Shown in pieces: positions 36,021 through 44,668 of a DNA stretch of 64,000 bases. The number at the start of each line of letters is the position of its first letter. Position 1 is the first letter of the stretch. The position numbers were made by a program, and so were the translations under genes. A model generated the notes under the pieces. The model was given only the letters and a program-made list of their open reading frames with translations, was not told the origin of the DNA and ran no database searches. The DNA comes from Atopobium fossor DSM 15642 (lineage in GTDB: Bacteria; Actinomycetota; Coriobacteriia; Coriobacteriales; Atopobiaceae). The stretch lies in NCBI RefSeq assembly GCF_000483125.1, contig NZ_KI519553.1, forward strand, positions 62,001 to 126,000, written 5' to 3'.

Positions 36021-37655
36021 ATGGCGGACGAAAACCACGATTTTCTCGACAGCCTTATAGATATTCAGAGCGATTGGAATGCTGTATCCAATCCGCTGGA
36101 TACGGTGCTGGGAATGTTTTCGACGGATCCCGAGCAGGCCAAACCGTTTAATCCAGGTGATTATAAATTCCGCCCGCGTGCCAATACGATTCCCTGTACA
36201 CGTTGCATGACTAAGGATGAAGGCACTTGTTCTGCTTGTATAGATGTGTGCCCGGTTAATGCCATTACTATCGATAAGAGCGCGATTCGCGTATCCGATG
36301 CGTGTCGTAAGTGTGGTTTGTGTATTGCAGCGTGCCCAACCGATGCATTTACGGATTCTCATCATTCTGCACGTCAGCTGTATGACGATATTGCTAAGGC
36401 ATGTTCATCTCATGAGGTGTGCTATGTGACCTGTACGCGTGCACTCAAGCGCAAGCCGGAGGAGAATGAGATTTTACTGCCCTGTGTAGGTGCGGTGCCT
36501 ACCGAGGTATGGTTCTCTATTTTGGTTGACTATCCCAACGTAAGTGTGTATTTGCCCGATGGTATTTGTGACAAGTGTCAGACCACTACGGGCGAGGCTT
36601 GTTACGTTGAGTTTATTGGTCGTGCTGAGGAGCTTACGGGTCGTTCTGTAGGATTGGAAACGAATGCCCGAGAGCTTAATCATGCAAAGAAGCGCAGTTA
36701 TGAGCGTAGGCAGTTTGTAAATAATGCCATGCAGGTTGGGCAAAATGTGCTGTCCATAAGCAACCCCGTGTTGGCAAGCGCGCAGGCAGTGCAGCGCAAG
36801 TTGCAAGAGCACGGTAGGCAGATTAATGAACTGCAAAATTCTTTGGAACGTATTGCGGGATCGTCTACGTCTGCACGTCGCAAACGTACGATTGTGCAAA
36901 AGCGTCAGTTGGTATTAAGTGCACTGCAGGATCATCCGCGCTTGGCCGAGCGTTTTGAGCCTCAGGTAGCAGTGTGTGATAGCACAAAATGCACCTCTTG
37001 TGGCCTGTGTGTGGATGTGTGCCCCACGCATTGTGTGGATCTTGATCCTCGTGGTCATGTTACCGTGGAACCCATTTATTGTATGGATTGCAGCGCATGT
37101 ATACGTACCTGTCCTACCAATGCTCTGTTCATGGAGCCATTTGATCCTAAGCTGTTGGTGGTTAAGGATGAAACTGCCGCTCGTGCAGAAGAAGCACTTG
37201 AGCGTCAAAAAGCAGAGGTTGCACGCCTAAAAGCGCAAGGCAAGCAGCAGCTTATGCGTGGTTTGGCAGCACTGGAGTCTCATGGTGAGGAAGGTCAAAT
37301 TACAGCTCAGGGTATCGGTGCAGCAATTAAAGCCGTTACTACGTTTGACGATGAGCTCATTGATACTGCGCTTGTAGCCGTTGAATCGGATACAGCTGCC
37401 AATACGGATGTAGTTGCTAAAGTTGCTGAGCCCACTGAGTCTACCGAGCCCACTGAGTCTACCGAGTTCGTAGCACCACCCGTATTTATGGCAACTCAGC
37501 GAGCAGTACAGATGTCCGTAACCTCATCTGATACCATTGCATACCAGCAAAACACTGCGGATGTAAATGTGGATGAGCTACCTCATGTATGTAAGATTGT
37601 TCCAAGCGGACGGGCTTCTCTGCAGGCGGTAAAGCTTGTGTCATCAACAAGGTAG
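36021..37655 (+). CDS. Polyferredoxin-like protein with four [4Fe-4S] motifs
   Basis: Likely electron carrier, cytosolic, 544 residues. AAGGAGG is 8 nt before ATG 36021. Two ferredoxin modules: one at ~residues 55-110 (CSACIDVCPVNA, CRKCGLCIAACPTDA) and one at ~320-375 (CTSCGLCVDVCPTHC, CMDCSACIRTCPTNA). Between them is a cysteine-containing region (LPCVGAVPTEVW, DGICDKCQTTTGEACYVE) and a helical, probably coiled-coil stretch (~220-305). After ~residue 385 comes a charged helix and a low-complexity tail with PTEST repeats. No partner oxidoreductase gene is adjacent; I do not recognise a named family. Confidence 0.75.
   Translation: MADENHDFLDSLIDIQSDWNAVSNPLDTVLGMFSTDPEQAKPFNPGDYKFRPRANTIPCTRCMTKDEGTCSACIDVCPVNAITIDKSAIRVSDACRKCGLCIAACPTDAFTDSHHSARQLYDDIAKACSSHEVCYVTCTRALKRKPEENEILLPCVGAVPTEVWFSILVDYPNVSVYLPDGICDKCQTTTGEACYVEFIGRAEELTGRSVGLETNARELNHAKKRSYERRQFVNNAMQVGQNVLSISNPVLASAQAVQRKLQEHGRQINELQNSLERIAGSSTSARRKRTIVQKRQLVLSALQDHPRLAERFEPQVAVCDSTKCTSCGLCVDVCPTHCVDLDPRGHVTVEPIYCMDCSACIRTCPTNALFMEPFDPKLLVVKDETAARAEEALERQKAEVARLKAQGKQQLMRGLAALESHGEEGQITAQGIGAAIKAVTTFDDELIDTALVAVESDTAANTDVVAKVAEPTESTEPTESTEFVAPPVFMATQRAVQMSVTSSDTIAYQQNTADVNVDELPHVCKIVPSGRASLQAVKLVSSTR
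37431..37466 (+). repeat. 18-bp tandem duplication inside the polyferredoxin gene
   Basis: Two exact copies of CCCACTGAGTCTACCGAG, in frame, encoding PTESTE twice in the low-complexity tail. Confidence 0.85.
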
Positions 37656-37736
37656 CTGTAAGGAAAATAACGCACTACACCAGGCAAAGGCCTGTAATCA
37701 TTAAAGAATGAGCACGCTGTAAGGAAAGGTAAGGAC

Positions 37737-38801
37737 ATGTCTCTGTCCATTGGAATAGTTGGTCTTCCTAACGTTGGTAAGTCTACGCTGTTTACTGCGC
37801 TCACGCGTAAAGGCGGTTTGGCGGCAAACTATCCGTTTGCAACGATTGATCCCAACGTGGGTATTGTGGATGTGCCTGATGCGCGTCTGTTTGAGTTGGC
37901 AAAGATTATTAATCCGGGCAGAATTGTGCCTGCAACCGTTGAATTTGTGGACATTGCTGGCCTAGTAAAGGGTGCAAATGCAGGTGAGGGTTTGGGCAAC
38001 CAGTTTTTGGCCAACATTCGCGAGACAGATGCTATTTGTCAGGTGGTTCGTTACTTTAGCGATCCTGATGTTGTGCATGTAGAAGGTCGAGTTGATCCTG
38101 CTTCTGACGTAGAAATCATCAATACCGAACTCATTTTGGCTGACCTTGCCTCTCTGGAAAAGGCCTTGCCCAAGATTGAGAAAGAAGCAAAGCGTGATAA
38201 GGATGTGTTGCCTAAGCTAACTATTGGTCGTAAGTTAGAAGCTTGGCTTAACGAGGGCAATCGTGCTGCTACTATGGAAATGACTGAGGACGAACGCACT
38301 GCGGCTCATGATTTGTTCTTGCTCACCATGAAGCCTGTGCTATACGTGGCTAACGTGGATGAAGATGGTCTTAACAAGGAGCTTGCGCCTATTGATGGTC
38401 AGCAACCTATTGCGGTGTGTGCCGAAGTGGAAGCAGAGTTGGCAGATCTTGCTCCAGAGGAGGCCGAAGAGTATCTGGAGTCACTGGGCCTTGAGAAGAG
38501 CGGTTTGGAGACGCTGGCTCAGGCAGCATACAAGTTGCTTGGTTTGCAAAGTTACTTCACTGCCGGAGAGATGGAAGTAAAGGCGTGGACCATTCCTATT
38601 GGTGCCAAGGCTCCTCAGGCCGCCGGTGTGATTCACTCTGACTTTGAGCGCGGCTTTATTAAGGCTGAGGTTGCTAGCTACGAGGATTATGTGACCTTGG
38701 GTGGTGAAGCTGGTTGTAAAGCAGCTGGTAAGTTGCGTATAGAAGGCAAAGAATACGTTGTTTCTGATGGTGACGTTATGCACTTTCGCTTTAACGTATA
38801 G
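37737..38801 (+). CDS. ychF: Redox-regulated ATPase/GTPase YchF (OBG family)
   Basis: Conserved ribosome-associated nucleotide hydrolase. 354 residues. G1 motif GLPNVGKST (~9-17), the NYPFATIDPN switch region, DIAGLVKGANAGEGLGNQFL, and LYVANVDED in place of the usual NKxD, which fits the ATP preference of YchF. The C-terminal TGS domain ends in YVVSDGDVMHFRFNV, the family's standard tail. AAGGAAAGGTAAGG precedes the ATG. Confidence 0.96.
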   Translation: MSLSIGIVGLPNVGKSTLFTALTRKGGLAANYPFATIDPNVGIVDVPDARLFELAKIINPGRIVPATVEFVDIAGLVKGANAGEGLGNQFLANIRETDAICQVVRYFSDPDVVHVEGRVDPASDVEIINTELILADLASLEKALPKIEKEAKRDKDVLPKLTIGRKLEAWLNEGNRAATMEMTEDERTAAHDLFLLTMKPVLYVANVDEDGLNKELAPIDGQQPIAVCAEVEAELADLAPEEAEEYLESLGLEKSGLETLAQAAYKLLGLQSYFTAGEMEVKAWTIPIGAKAPQAAGVIHSDFERGFIKAEVASYEDYVTLGGEAGCKAAGKLRIEGKEYVVSDGDVMHFRFNV

Positions 38802-38881
38802 GGTTTGGTTTGTACATACCTGCTTTTTGTACTTACATGCACGTGTATTAAACGGTTAAAGCTAATTAAATAGCTAACGAT

Positions 38882-38916
38882 AAAGACTGTAGCTTAATAA
38901 GTGCTACAGTCTTTTT
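38882..38916. terminator. Terminator between ychF and the LCP gene
   Basis: AAAGACTGTAGC (38882-38893) / GCTACAGTCTTT (38903-38914) with 9-nt loop and T-run; usable in both directions between convergent genes. Confidence 0.85.
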
Positions 38917-38954
38917 GGTGCCTCTAGTAATTATTAATATTAATAATGACTAGA
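38914..38954. repeat. Intergenic palindromic repeat, copy 3 (one mismatch)
   Basis: 38923-38954 reads TCTAGTAATTATTAAT then ATTAATAATGACTAGA: 32 bp with one mismatched pair. TTTGGTGC precedes it. As in copy 2 it abuts a terminator T-tract. Confidence 0.75.
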
Positions 38955-39002
38955 CAGCGCTTAAGCTAAGAGCAAAGCCGTTGTACTAATACGCGTCTGC
39001 AG

Positions 39003-40481
39003 CTATCCGTTGGACTTATCGGCACCAACAATCAAGATAACATCGTAGCTTGTATCATAAGAGCCATCGTTCTTTATGACCTCAATGTCTCCGCCCAATG
39101 CCTTATTAACAGCGTTGGCGCGAGCCTCATGGTCGCCGTTATACACAATGAGCGTATGAGAGTAGTTGTTCCTGGCGGTGTCTGCTACAGCATCAAAGCC
39201 CTGGTTGGACAGTGAACTACTAATCCTACCCGCAAGGCCTGTTACGCCAGCGGCGTTCAGTACATGTACACTGCCCGAATATTCGGTGGCGTTTGTGGTG
39301 GCACTGGATGTAGCGGCGGAATTGGAGTCAGAGCTGGAAGAACCACTACCGTTGGGACTATTGTTAATGCCGCCCGTAACGCCTGCTAAGCCCTTGGTGG
39401 GGTTATCGTCCTCACTCTCGTAAGGGGAGAGGCCCTGGTCCACGCGTTGCATCATCTTCTTCCAAGCAGCGGTGTTGCAGATTTCATACCAGGTTTCGTT
39501 AACATACTTAGAGGTAGTTGGCTCCATACCGTGATAGATGTCTGTGGCGGAGTTAAGACCACGTAAAGAGGTAGCCAGACCAATAATAGAGTTAACGTCC
39601 ATGTCTGTGGTAACAGAACCAGAAAGTTTGGCAATAACGCTTGCCATGGTTACGGGGTCTAGCTGCAAAATCTTTTTACCAATGGCAGAAATCACCATAC
39701 GCTGATTGGCTGCACGATACATGTCACCATCGCCGTAGGCATCGTAGGCATGACGAGCTCGGCACAACACCAACGCCTGCTGACCATTAAGCGTTTGCTG
39801 TCCAGCCTCTACTACCTGACCAGTACCCTTTGAGTCGTCTACCTTAATGGGAACATTAACATCAATGCCGCCAATGGTGTCTACTACAGAAACAAAGTTG
39901 TCAAAGTCAATGTCTGCATAATGGGAGATGGGCACGCCGGCAAATTTGGAAATGACTTCGGTGGCATAGCTTGCACCACCCAAAGCATAGGCAGCATTAA
40001 TCTTTTGCTTTCCGTTTTTACCCATGTCTACCAGGGTGTCTCGGTGAATGGACACCAGCGTAACCTTCTTGTTTTTGGGATCAACGCGCGCCAACATAAT
40101 GGAGTCGGAACGATACGCATGATTATCCGCGCCGTAATCCTTGCTATTTACGCGCTCCTGGTCCTTGTCTACGCCCAGAAGCAAAATGTAAAAGGGGTCG
40201 CCCGCCTCAGTTACATGCAGCTGGTTGAGCAGTGCATTATCAATACCAGCGCGCAAGCTTGCATTGATGCCACTAATGTAAATCCAGGCGACAATAACTA
40301 CTGCAGCCAAGGCGGTGCCAAATACGGTGGCAAAGCCTTTCAAAAACGATTTGCGCGTGCGCTTCTTGCGTAGGGAAGTATAACGGTCTAGTGCAGCGGC
40401 ACCGCGCGAGATTGCGTTTGATGCGTCCGAAGATGCCAGGGACTTCTCGATCTTCTCGGCATGCTTGGTTTTACGAGACAC
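39003..40481 (-). CDS. LytR-CpsA-Psr (LCP) family cell-wall assembly protein
   Basis: Probably transfers a polyprenyl-linked glycopolymer to peptidoglycan. 492 residues; GTG 40481 with GGAGC upstream. One N-terminal membrane helix (~46-68, after a KKRTRKS basic cluster), then the LCP domain: LLLGVDKDQE, RSDSIMLARVDP with the catalytic arginine/aspartate region, VSIHRDTLV, KINAAYALGG and DTIGGIDV. After a serine- and asparagine-rich linker (~380-400) there is a LytR_C domain (VHVLNAAGVTGLAGRISSSL). Single gene, divergent from guaA. Confidence 0.92.
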   Translation of the reverse strand: MSRKTKHAEKIEKSLASSDASNAISRGAAALDRYTSLRKKRTRKSFLKGFATVFGTALAAVVIVAWIYISGINASLRAGIDNALLNQLHVTEAGDPFYILLLGVDKDQERVNSKDYGADNHAYRSDSIMLARVDPKNKKVTLVSIHRDTLVDMGKNGKQKINAAYALGGASYATEVISKFAGVPISHYADIDFDNFVSVVDTIGGIDVNVPIKVDDSKGTGQVVEAGQQTLNGQQALVLCRARHAYDAYGDGDMYRAANQRMVISAIGKKILQLDPVTMASVIAKLSGSVTTDMDVNSIIGLATSLRGLNSATDIYHGMEPTTSKYVNETWYEICNTAAWKKMMQRVDQGLSPYESEDDNPTKGLAGVTGGINNSPNGSGSSSSDSNSAATSSATTNATEYSGSVHVLNAAGVTGLAGRISSSLSNQGFDAVADTARNNYSHTLIVYNGDHEARANAVNKALGGDIEVIKNDGSYDTSYDVILIVGADKSNG

Positions 40482-40659
40482 GCGAGCTCCTTATATCAGT
40501 CTATGTCGTGCGACTTTCGCGATTATGTTACGAACTGTCGTCTTGTTGTCACAATTCATCTATCATACCGAGTATAAAGGTTCAGCGGAATGAGTATCGC
40601 AATTCCGTCATCTTGCCACATAGCACGCGCAAAAACCCATGCGGACCGGAGGAACATTA

Positions 40660-42285
40660 ATGCCACAGAGCACGAATTCAAACATTAATTCAACCACCAA
40701 TTCAGACGCAAATCAGCTGGTAGTCGTACTGGATTTTGGTGCTCAGTACGGTCAGCTTATTGCACGTCGCGTACGTGACCTGCGTGTGTACTCAGAAATC
40801 GTTCCATGTGATATTACAGCAAGTGAACTTGCAGCTATGCAGCCTTCTGCCATTATTTTGTCTGGCGGACCTGCTTCGGTATATGCGCAGGATGCCCCAG
40901 AGATGGATCCTGCAATTTTTGATATGGGCCTGCCTATTTTGGGCTTTTGCTATGGCGAGCAAATCATGGCAAAAACCCTTGGCGGCAATGTTGCTCATAC
41001 CGAGAAGGGCGAGTATGGTCCCGCAACCTTGGTACGCAGCGGTGAATCTCGTTTGTTGGATGGCACTCCTATGGATGCCCAGACGGTATGGATGAGCCAT
41101 CGCGATGCTGTAAACGTGGTGCCGGAAGGTTTTACCGTTACTGCCTCTACACAAACTTGCCCCGTGGCTGCGTACGAGAATGCAGACCGTATGATGTTTG
41201 CTACTCAGTTCCATCCCGAGGTTCGTCACACGGAGCATGGCACCACCATGCTGTCCAATTTCCTGTTTAACATTTGTGGACTTGAGGCAAATTGGACCAT
41301 GGATAACGTTATTGATACCAAGGTAGCAGAGATTCGCTCCCAAATTGGTGATGACAAGGTAATCTTGGCGCTTTCTGGTGGTGTGGACTCTGCTGTTACG
41401 GCGGCGTTGGTTCACCGTGCGGTGGGGGACCAGCTTACCTGTGTGTTTGTAAACCATGGCATGTTGCGCAAGGGTGAGCCAGAAAATGTAGAGAAGGTCT
41501 TTACGCAGGAATTTAACATTCCTCTGGTGCATGTTCAGGCTCAGGAGCGTTATGCACGTCTGTTGGCTGGTGTTACCGATCCAGAGAAGAAGCGCAAGAT
41601 TATTGGCCGCGAGTTTTGGAAGGTCTTCTTTGAAGAGGCCCAAAAGCTGGACGGCGTAAAATTCCTTGCGCAGGGCACCATTTATCCTGACATTATTGAG
41701 TCTGGCGCGCGTAAGACGGGTGGCAAGGCTTCCACCATTAAGAGCCACCACAACCTGATTCCATTCCCAGAAGGCGTTCGCTTTGATTTGGTAGAGCCTC
41801 TCGATCACTTCTTTAAGGATGAGGTGCGTGCGTTGGGTAGTGCACTTGGCTTGCCCGATGCTATGGTGCATCGCCAGCCGTTCCCCGGTCCTGGCTTGGC
41901 TATTCGCATTATTGGCGAGATTACTGCTGAAAAGCTTACTACGTTGAAGGATGCAGACCTTATTGTCCGAGAAGAGCTGGATGCTTACAACCAGCGTTTG
42001 TTTGAAGAGACAGGCGAGCGTAACTCTGAGCACGCCTGCTGGCAGTACTTTGCAGTATTGCCCGATATTCGCTCTGTTGGCGTAATGGGTGACGAGCGTA
42101 CCTATGGTCGTACGGTTATTTTGCGCGCAGTTGAGTCCAGCGATGCCATGACCGCAGACTGGGCAAAGCTGCCATACGACGTTTTGGGCCGTATTTCTGG
42201 TCGTGTAGTAAGTGAGGTTGAAGGCGTTAACCGTGTAGTGTACGACATTACACCTAAGCCGCCTGCAACGATTGAGTGGGAATAA
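40660..42285 (+). CDS. guaA: GMP synthase (glutamine-hydrolysing)
   Basis: Amidates XMP to GMP. 541 residues from ATG 40660 with GGAGGA upstream. Class I glutaminase with nucleophile cysteine in GFCYGEQ and histidine/glutamate in FHPEVRHTEHG; ATP-pyrophosphatase P-loop LSGGVDSAV; dimerisation domain with FPGPGLAIRI and the C-terminal TIEWE. Family members usually have GxCYGMQ, so Glu in place of Met is a small deviation. The guaA 3' end (GAGTGGGAATAA at 42274-42285) is a known integration target for genomic islands, and accessory genes begin right behind it. Confidence 0.97.
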   Translation: MPQSTNSNINSTTNSDANQLVVVLDFGAQYGQLIARRVRDLRVYSEIVPCDITASELAAMQPSAIILSGGPASVYAQDAPEMDPAIFDMGLPILGFCYGEQIMAKTLGGNVAHTEKGEYGPATLVRSGESRLLDGTPMDAQTVWMSHRDAVNVVPEGFTVTASTQTCPVAAYENADRMMFATQFHPEVRHTEHGTTMLSNFLFNICGLEANWTMDNVIDTKVAEIRSQIGDDKVILALSGGVDSAVTAALVHRAVGDQLTCVFVNHGMLRKGEPENVEKVFTQEFNIPLVHVQAQERYARLLAGVTDPEKKRKIIGREFWKVFFEEAQKLDGVKFLAQGTIYPDIIESGARKTGGKASTIKSHHNLIPFPEGVRFDLVEPLDHFFKDEVRALGSALGLPDAMVHRQPFPGPGLAIRIIGEITAEKLTTLKDADLIVREELDAYNQRLFEETGERNSEHACWQYFAVLPDIRSVGVMGDERTYGRTVILRAVESSDAMTADWAKLPYDVLGRISGRVVSEVEGVNRVVYDITPKPPATIEWE

Positions 42286-42407
42286 TACACAGTAAAAAGT
42301 GTATTAGTTATACCAAGTGATTTGAGGTTTTCTGGAGTGTGATTTAGTTCACCCAGTTTGCCCCGAAAAGGTGCAAGCAGAAGGAAAACCGCAGTTCAGA
42401 CACTGTA

Positions 42408-42444
42408 AAGGCTAGGTAGATTTAAGTTTCTGCCTAGCCTTTTT
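42408..42444 (+). terminator. Terminator downstream of guaA
   Basis: AAAGGCTAGG (42408-42417) / CCTAGCCTTT (42433-42442) with further T residues. About 120 nt after the guaA stop; the stretch from 42286 to 42407 shows no gene. Confidence 0.8.
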
Positions 42445-42510
42445 CATTATGTTTGTTATAGCAAATGCGCTCTGGTTACATCGGCTGCTCTCAAGTTTCT
42501 TTCAGAAAAT

Positions 42511-42527
42511 GGAACCATTTGGGAACC
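42511..42527 (+). repeat. Left imperfect inverted repeat of the accessory island
   Basis: GGAACCATTTGGGAACC, with a third GGAACC at 42542. The reverse complement of 47523-47539 (GGAACCAAACGGGAACC) matches at 14 of 17 positions. Lies 28 nt outside the last gene on this side. Confidence 0.5.
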
Positions 42528-42554
42528 AGGAGCGAAAGGTGGGAACCGCTAAGT

Positions 42555-43187
42555 CTAACTTAAATAAAATGCTGAATTGAGCACCAGGGTTTCATCCTTA
42601 ATCTCAGCCTGCTTGTTTGAGTCCAGAACCCTCCCTGCATCATCAAAGCTGGTAATTTTTGTTAGATGCATCTCTCCCGGGCCCCCGTTAAGCAACTCGG
42701 TCCTATAGATACAAACAATCACTACAAATAACGCCGAAAAGGCATGAAGGAGATTGCCTAAGTTTGCCTCTGCATAGTGCTCCGCTCGATGGTGCTTCAC
42801 CTTGTTGTAAGCCGACCACCAACCTAGACCACTCACGTCGCAATCCCCGTCGAACCACTCTGCCCACGGTGCAATGGAAAGCTCGGTCCTCAGAAACTTA
42901 ACTTTTGAGCCCTCGAACTCTGACGCATAGTTCGCTTTAACAAAATTACGGTAATACTCGATGTTCAACTTCTTCGCAAGTAGCGGATTGCTTTCGTCGT
43001 GAGCGCGCATTAAATCTTTTAATGCGACATCTACTTCAGAGCACACAGCTAAAAACAACTTCGCTATCTGAGCGCTATAGGTACAGAAATTCGCCTGTTC
43101 AGGTTCGACGAATTTGAATAGCTCAATCAGGTCATCCTCAAGAAGCAGGAAGTAATCCCAATGAATTTCACCTAATGATTTTGACAT
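42555..43187 (-). CDS. Uncharacterised protein, possibly HEPN-like
   Basis: 210 residues of unknown function. The notable piece is WWSAYNKVKHHRAEHYAEAN (~residues 123-142), an aromatic-plus-KxKHxR pattern that I associate with small helical proteins near restriction and defence genes; HEPN nucleases use R-x4-6-H, which this segment only loosely resembles. The rest is helical with a hydrophobic stretch (LHAFSALFVVIVCIY) just after. ATG 43187 has AAGGTGG 7 nt upstream, overlapping the end of the hsdS frame (12 nt away), so it is translated from the same transcript. Confidence 0.6.
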   Translation of the reverse strand: MSKSLGEIHWDYFLLLEDDLIELFKFVEPEQANFCTYSAQIAKLFLAVCSEVDVALKDLMRAHDESNPLLAKKLNIEYYRNFVKANYASEFEGSKVKFLRTELSIAPWAEWFDGDCDVSGLGWWSAYNKVKHHRAEHYAEANLGNLLHAFSALFVVIVCIYRTELLNGGPGEMHLTKITSFDDAGRVLDSNKQAEIKDETLVLNSAFYLS

Positions 43188-43199
43188 CGGTAAACCACC

Positions 43200-44546
43200 T
43201 TACCCGATTAGCGTCATGAATATTTCGACACGCTCTGCGATGCGATGCTGCTCGGCGTGTGGCGGAACGGGAACGAGAAGCTTGCCCAGCGCCTTACTGT
43301 TGACATTCGGTTGTCCGGTACCAGAGGCAGCCTCAACAAGTTGTTGCCAGTACCAAGAGCTACCCAAGTATCGGTTGATGTAGTCGGCAAGCTTCGTATT
43401 AACCAAGGATAGGCGGATTAAGTATGAAGCAAAAACAGATGGTTGTTCGGGGAGGGATTTGACCACGAAGCTCTTCCCCACTGTTCCTCCCGTACGAGCA
43501 ATCAAAACATCATCGATTTGAAGAGCGCAAGATTCGAGATCTTTTGGGTTGTCCTTGCAAAAAGGAATCGCTTCCCATGCAACTTTTCCATTCTGGATAT
43601 CCGTGATGTGCAGTATCTTTACCGATCCGTTGACAGATGCGGACGATGTATGCCCGTACTGAATTGATCTACAGAGCGAATCCATCCGAGACCACTCCCA
43701 GCCCTCGGGAATCTCGAACGGAATCTCGTCGTCGATGTATACAGGGATGGATCTACCGCTGTGCTCGAACCAGGAGCCGTTTTCGCGGTAGATGACCGGC
43801 TCGCCGCCCTTTGGCACCTTGATCCTCTTCTCCTTGATGAGCTTTGCGCGTTCCTCTCGGATGAGATCAAGCAAAACGCTGGCCGGTTCGTCGGCGGGGT
43901 CTTGCTCTACCAGATTGCTTTGCACCGCCATCTGGAGCACCGATTTGCGCAGGCGGTCCGGCAGGGCGGCGTCCAGGGCCTCCCGTGCGTCCTCGAGCCT
44001 GCCGTACTCCTCGACCAGAGGCATGAGCTCGTCGATGCTCTCGACGATGCGGCGCTGCTCGGCTAGGGGCGGGATGGGAACTAGCGCTTTCTTGACTTTA
44101 TCTATGTTGAGATTTTTGACGGCCGAGCCAGCAGCAGCTTTAGAGAACTGGTCGAACATCATCGAGCTGCTTAGGAGGCTATACAGGAAATCGACATCGA
44201 ATGCCAAGTCTGGTTTTCTAAGGACAAGCCAACCGTCATGAATACAACCACTTGTCTTCATGATATAGGGCCGTCCAAAGCTCATAGAGTTTGTAAGCAG
44301 GAAATCGCCCGCCTCGACAAAGCGGCTTTTCTTTAACCCCTCTGGGATAATCCTCTCAGCCGTTGAAAAAAATGTATTTGCCGCCTTTATCGGTATCGCC
44401 AATCTTTATCCAATTGATGCCATCTGGCGACTCGGTGACATATCCTTAATTGGGCGAGGTGATCCTCCTCGTTCAATTTCAATGAGGCTGCCAATTCTGC
44501 TCCACTCCCAGACCTCAGGGATATCAAACAGGATTTCGTCGTCCAT
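43200..44546 (-). pseudogene. hsdS: Type I restriction-modification specificity subunit (HsdS), frameshifted
   Basis: Target-recognition subunit with two TRDs: LVPIPPLAEQRRIVESIDEL and the following helix mark the first conserved region, and PEGWEWSRMDSL opens the second TRD. The gene starts at ATG 44546 (GAAGGA upstream, MDDEILFDIPEVWEW) but hits TAA at codon 47. Two compensating defects explain this: one base is missing near 44437-44445 (GGSPRPIKD continues as VTESPDGINWIKIGDTDKGG in the next frame) and one extra base sits in an A7 tract at 44366-44372 (forward strand), after which the original frame resumes at STAERIIPEG. The C-terminus stops early (VEIFMTLIG), without the second long helix. 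No hsdM or hsdR is in the window. It may be an inactive relic, a silent cassette, or phase-variable. Confidence 0.85.
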
Positions 44547-44562
44547 GCTTCCTTCTTACTAG

Positions 44563-44640
44563 TACGTGTTTTACGACTATCTGGATTGAAGTATAGTAGT
44601 ACGGATTTTACTAGTCAATAAGTTGTGATACGGTTTTTAC
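44563..44640. promoter_or_regulatory. Three direct repeats TACGnnTTTTAC in a divergent promoter region
   Basis: TACGTGTTTTAC (44563-44574), TACGGATTTTAC (44600-44611) and TACGGTTTTTAC (44629-44640); the last two continue as TAGT and TGGT. They lie between the divergent hsdS and HTH genes and are good candidate sites for the double-HTH protein. Confidence 0.55.
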
Positions 44641-44668
44641 TGGTTTATCATGTATTACAAATAACTGA

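Noticed and set aside
37431-37466. CRISPR-like or other regulatory repeat
   Set aside because: It is a simple in-frame 18-bp duplication within a coding tail.
40792-42033. Long open frame opposite guaA
   Set aside because: Antisense shadow of guaA; no homology-like motifs.
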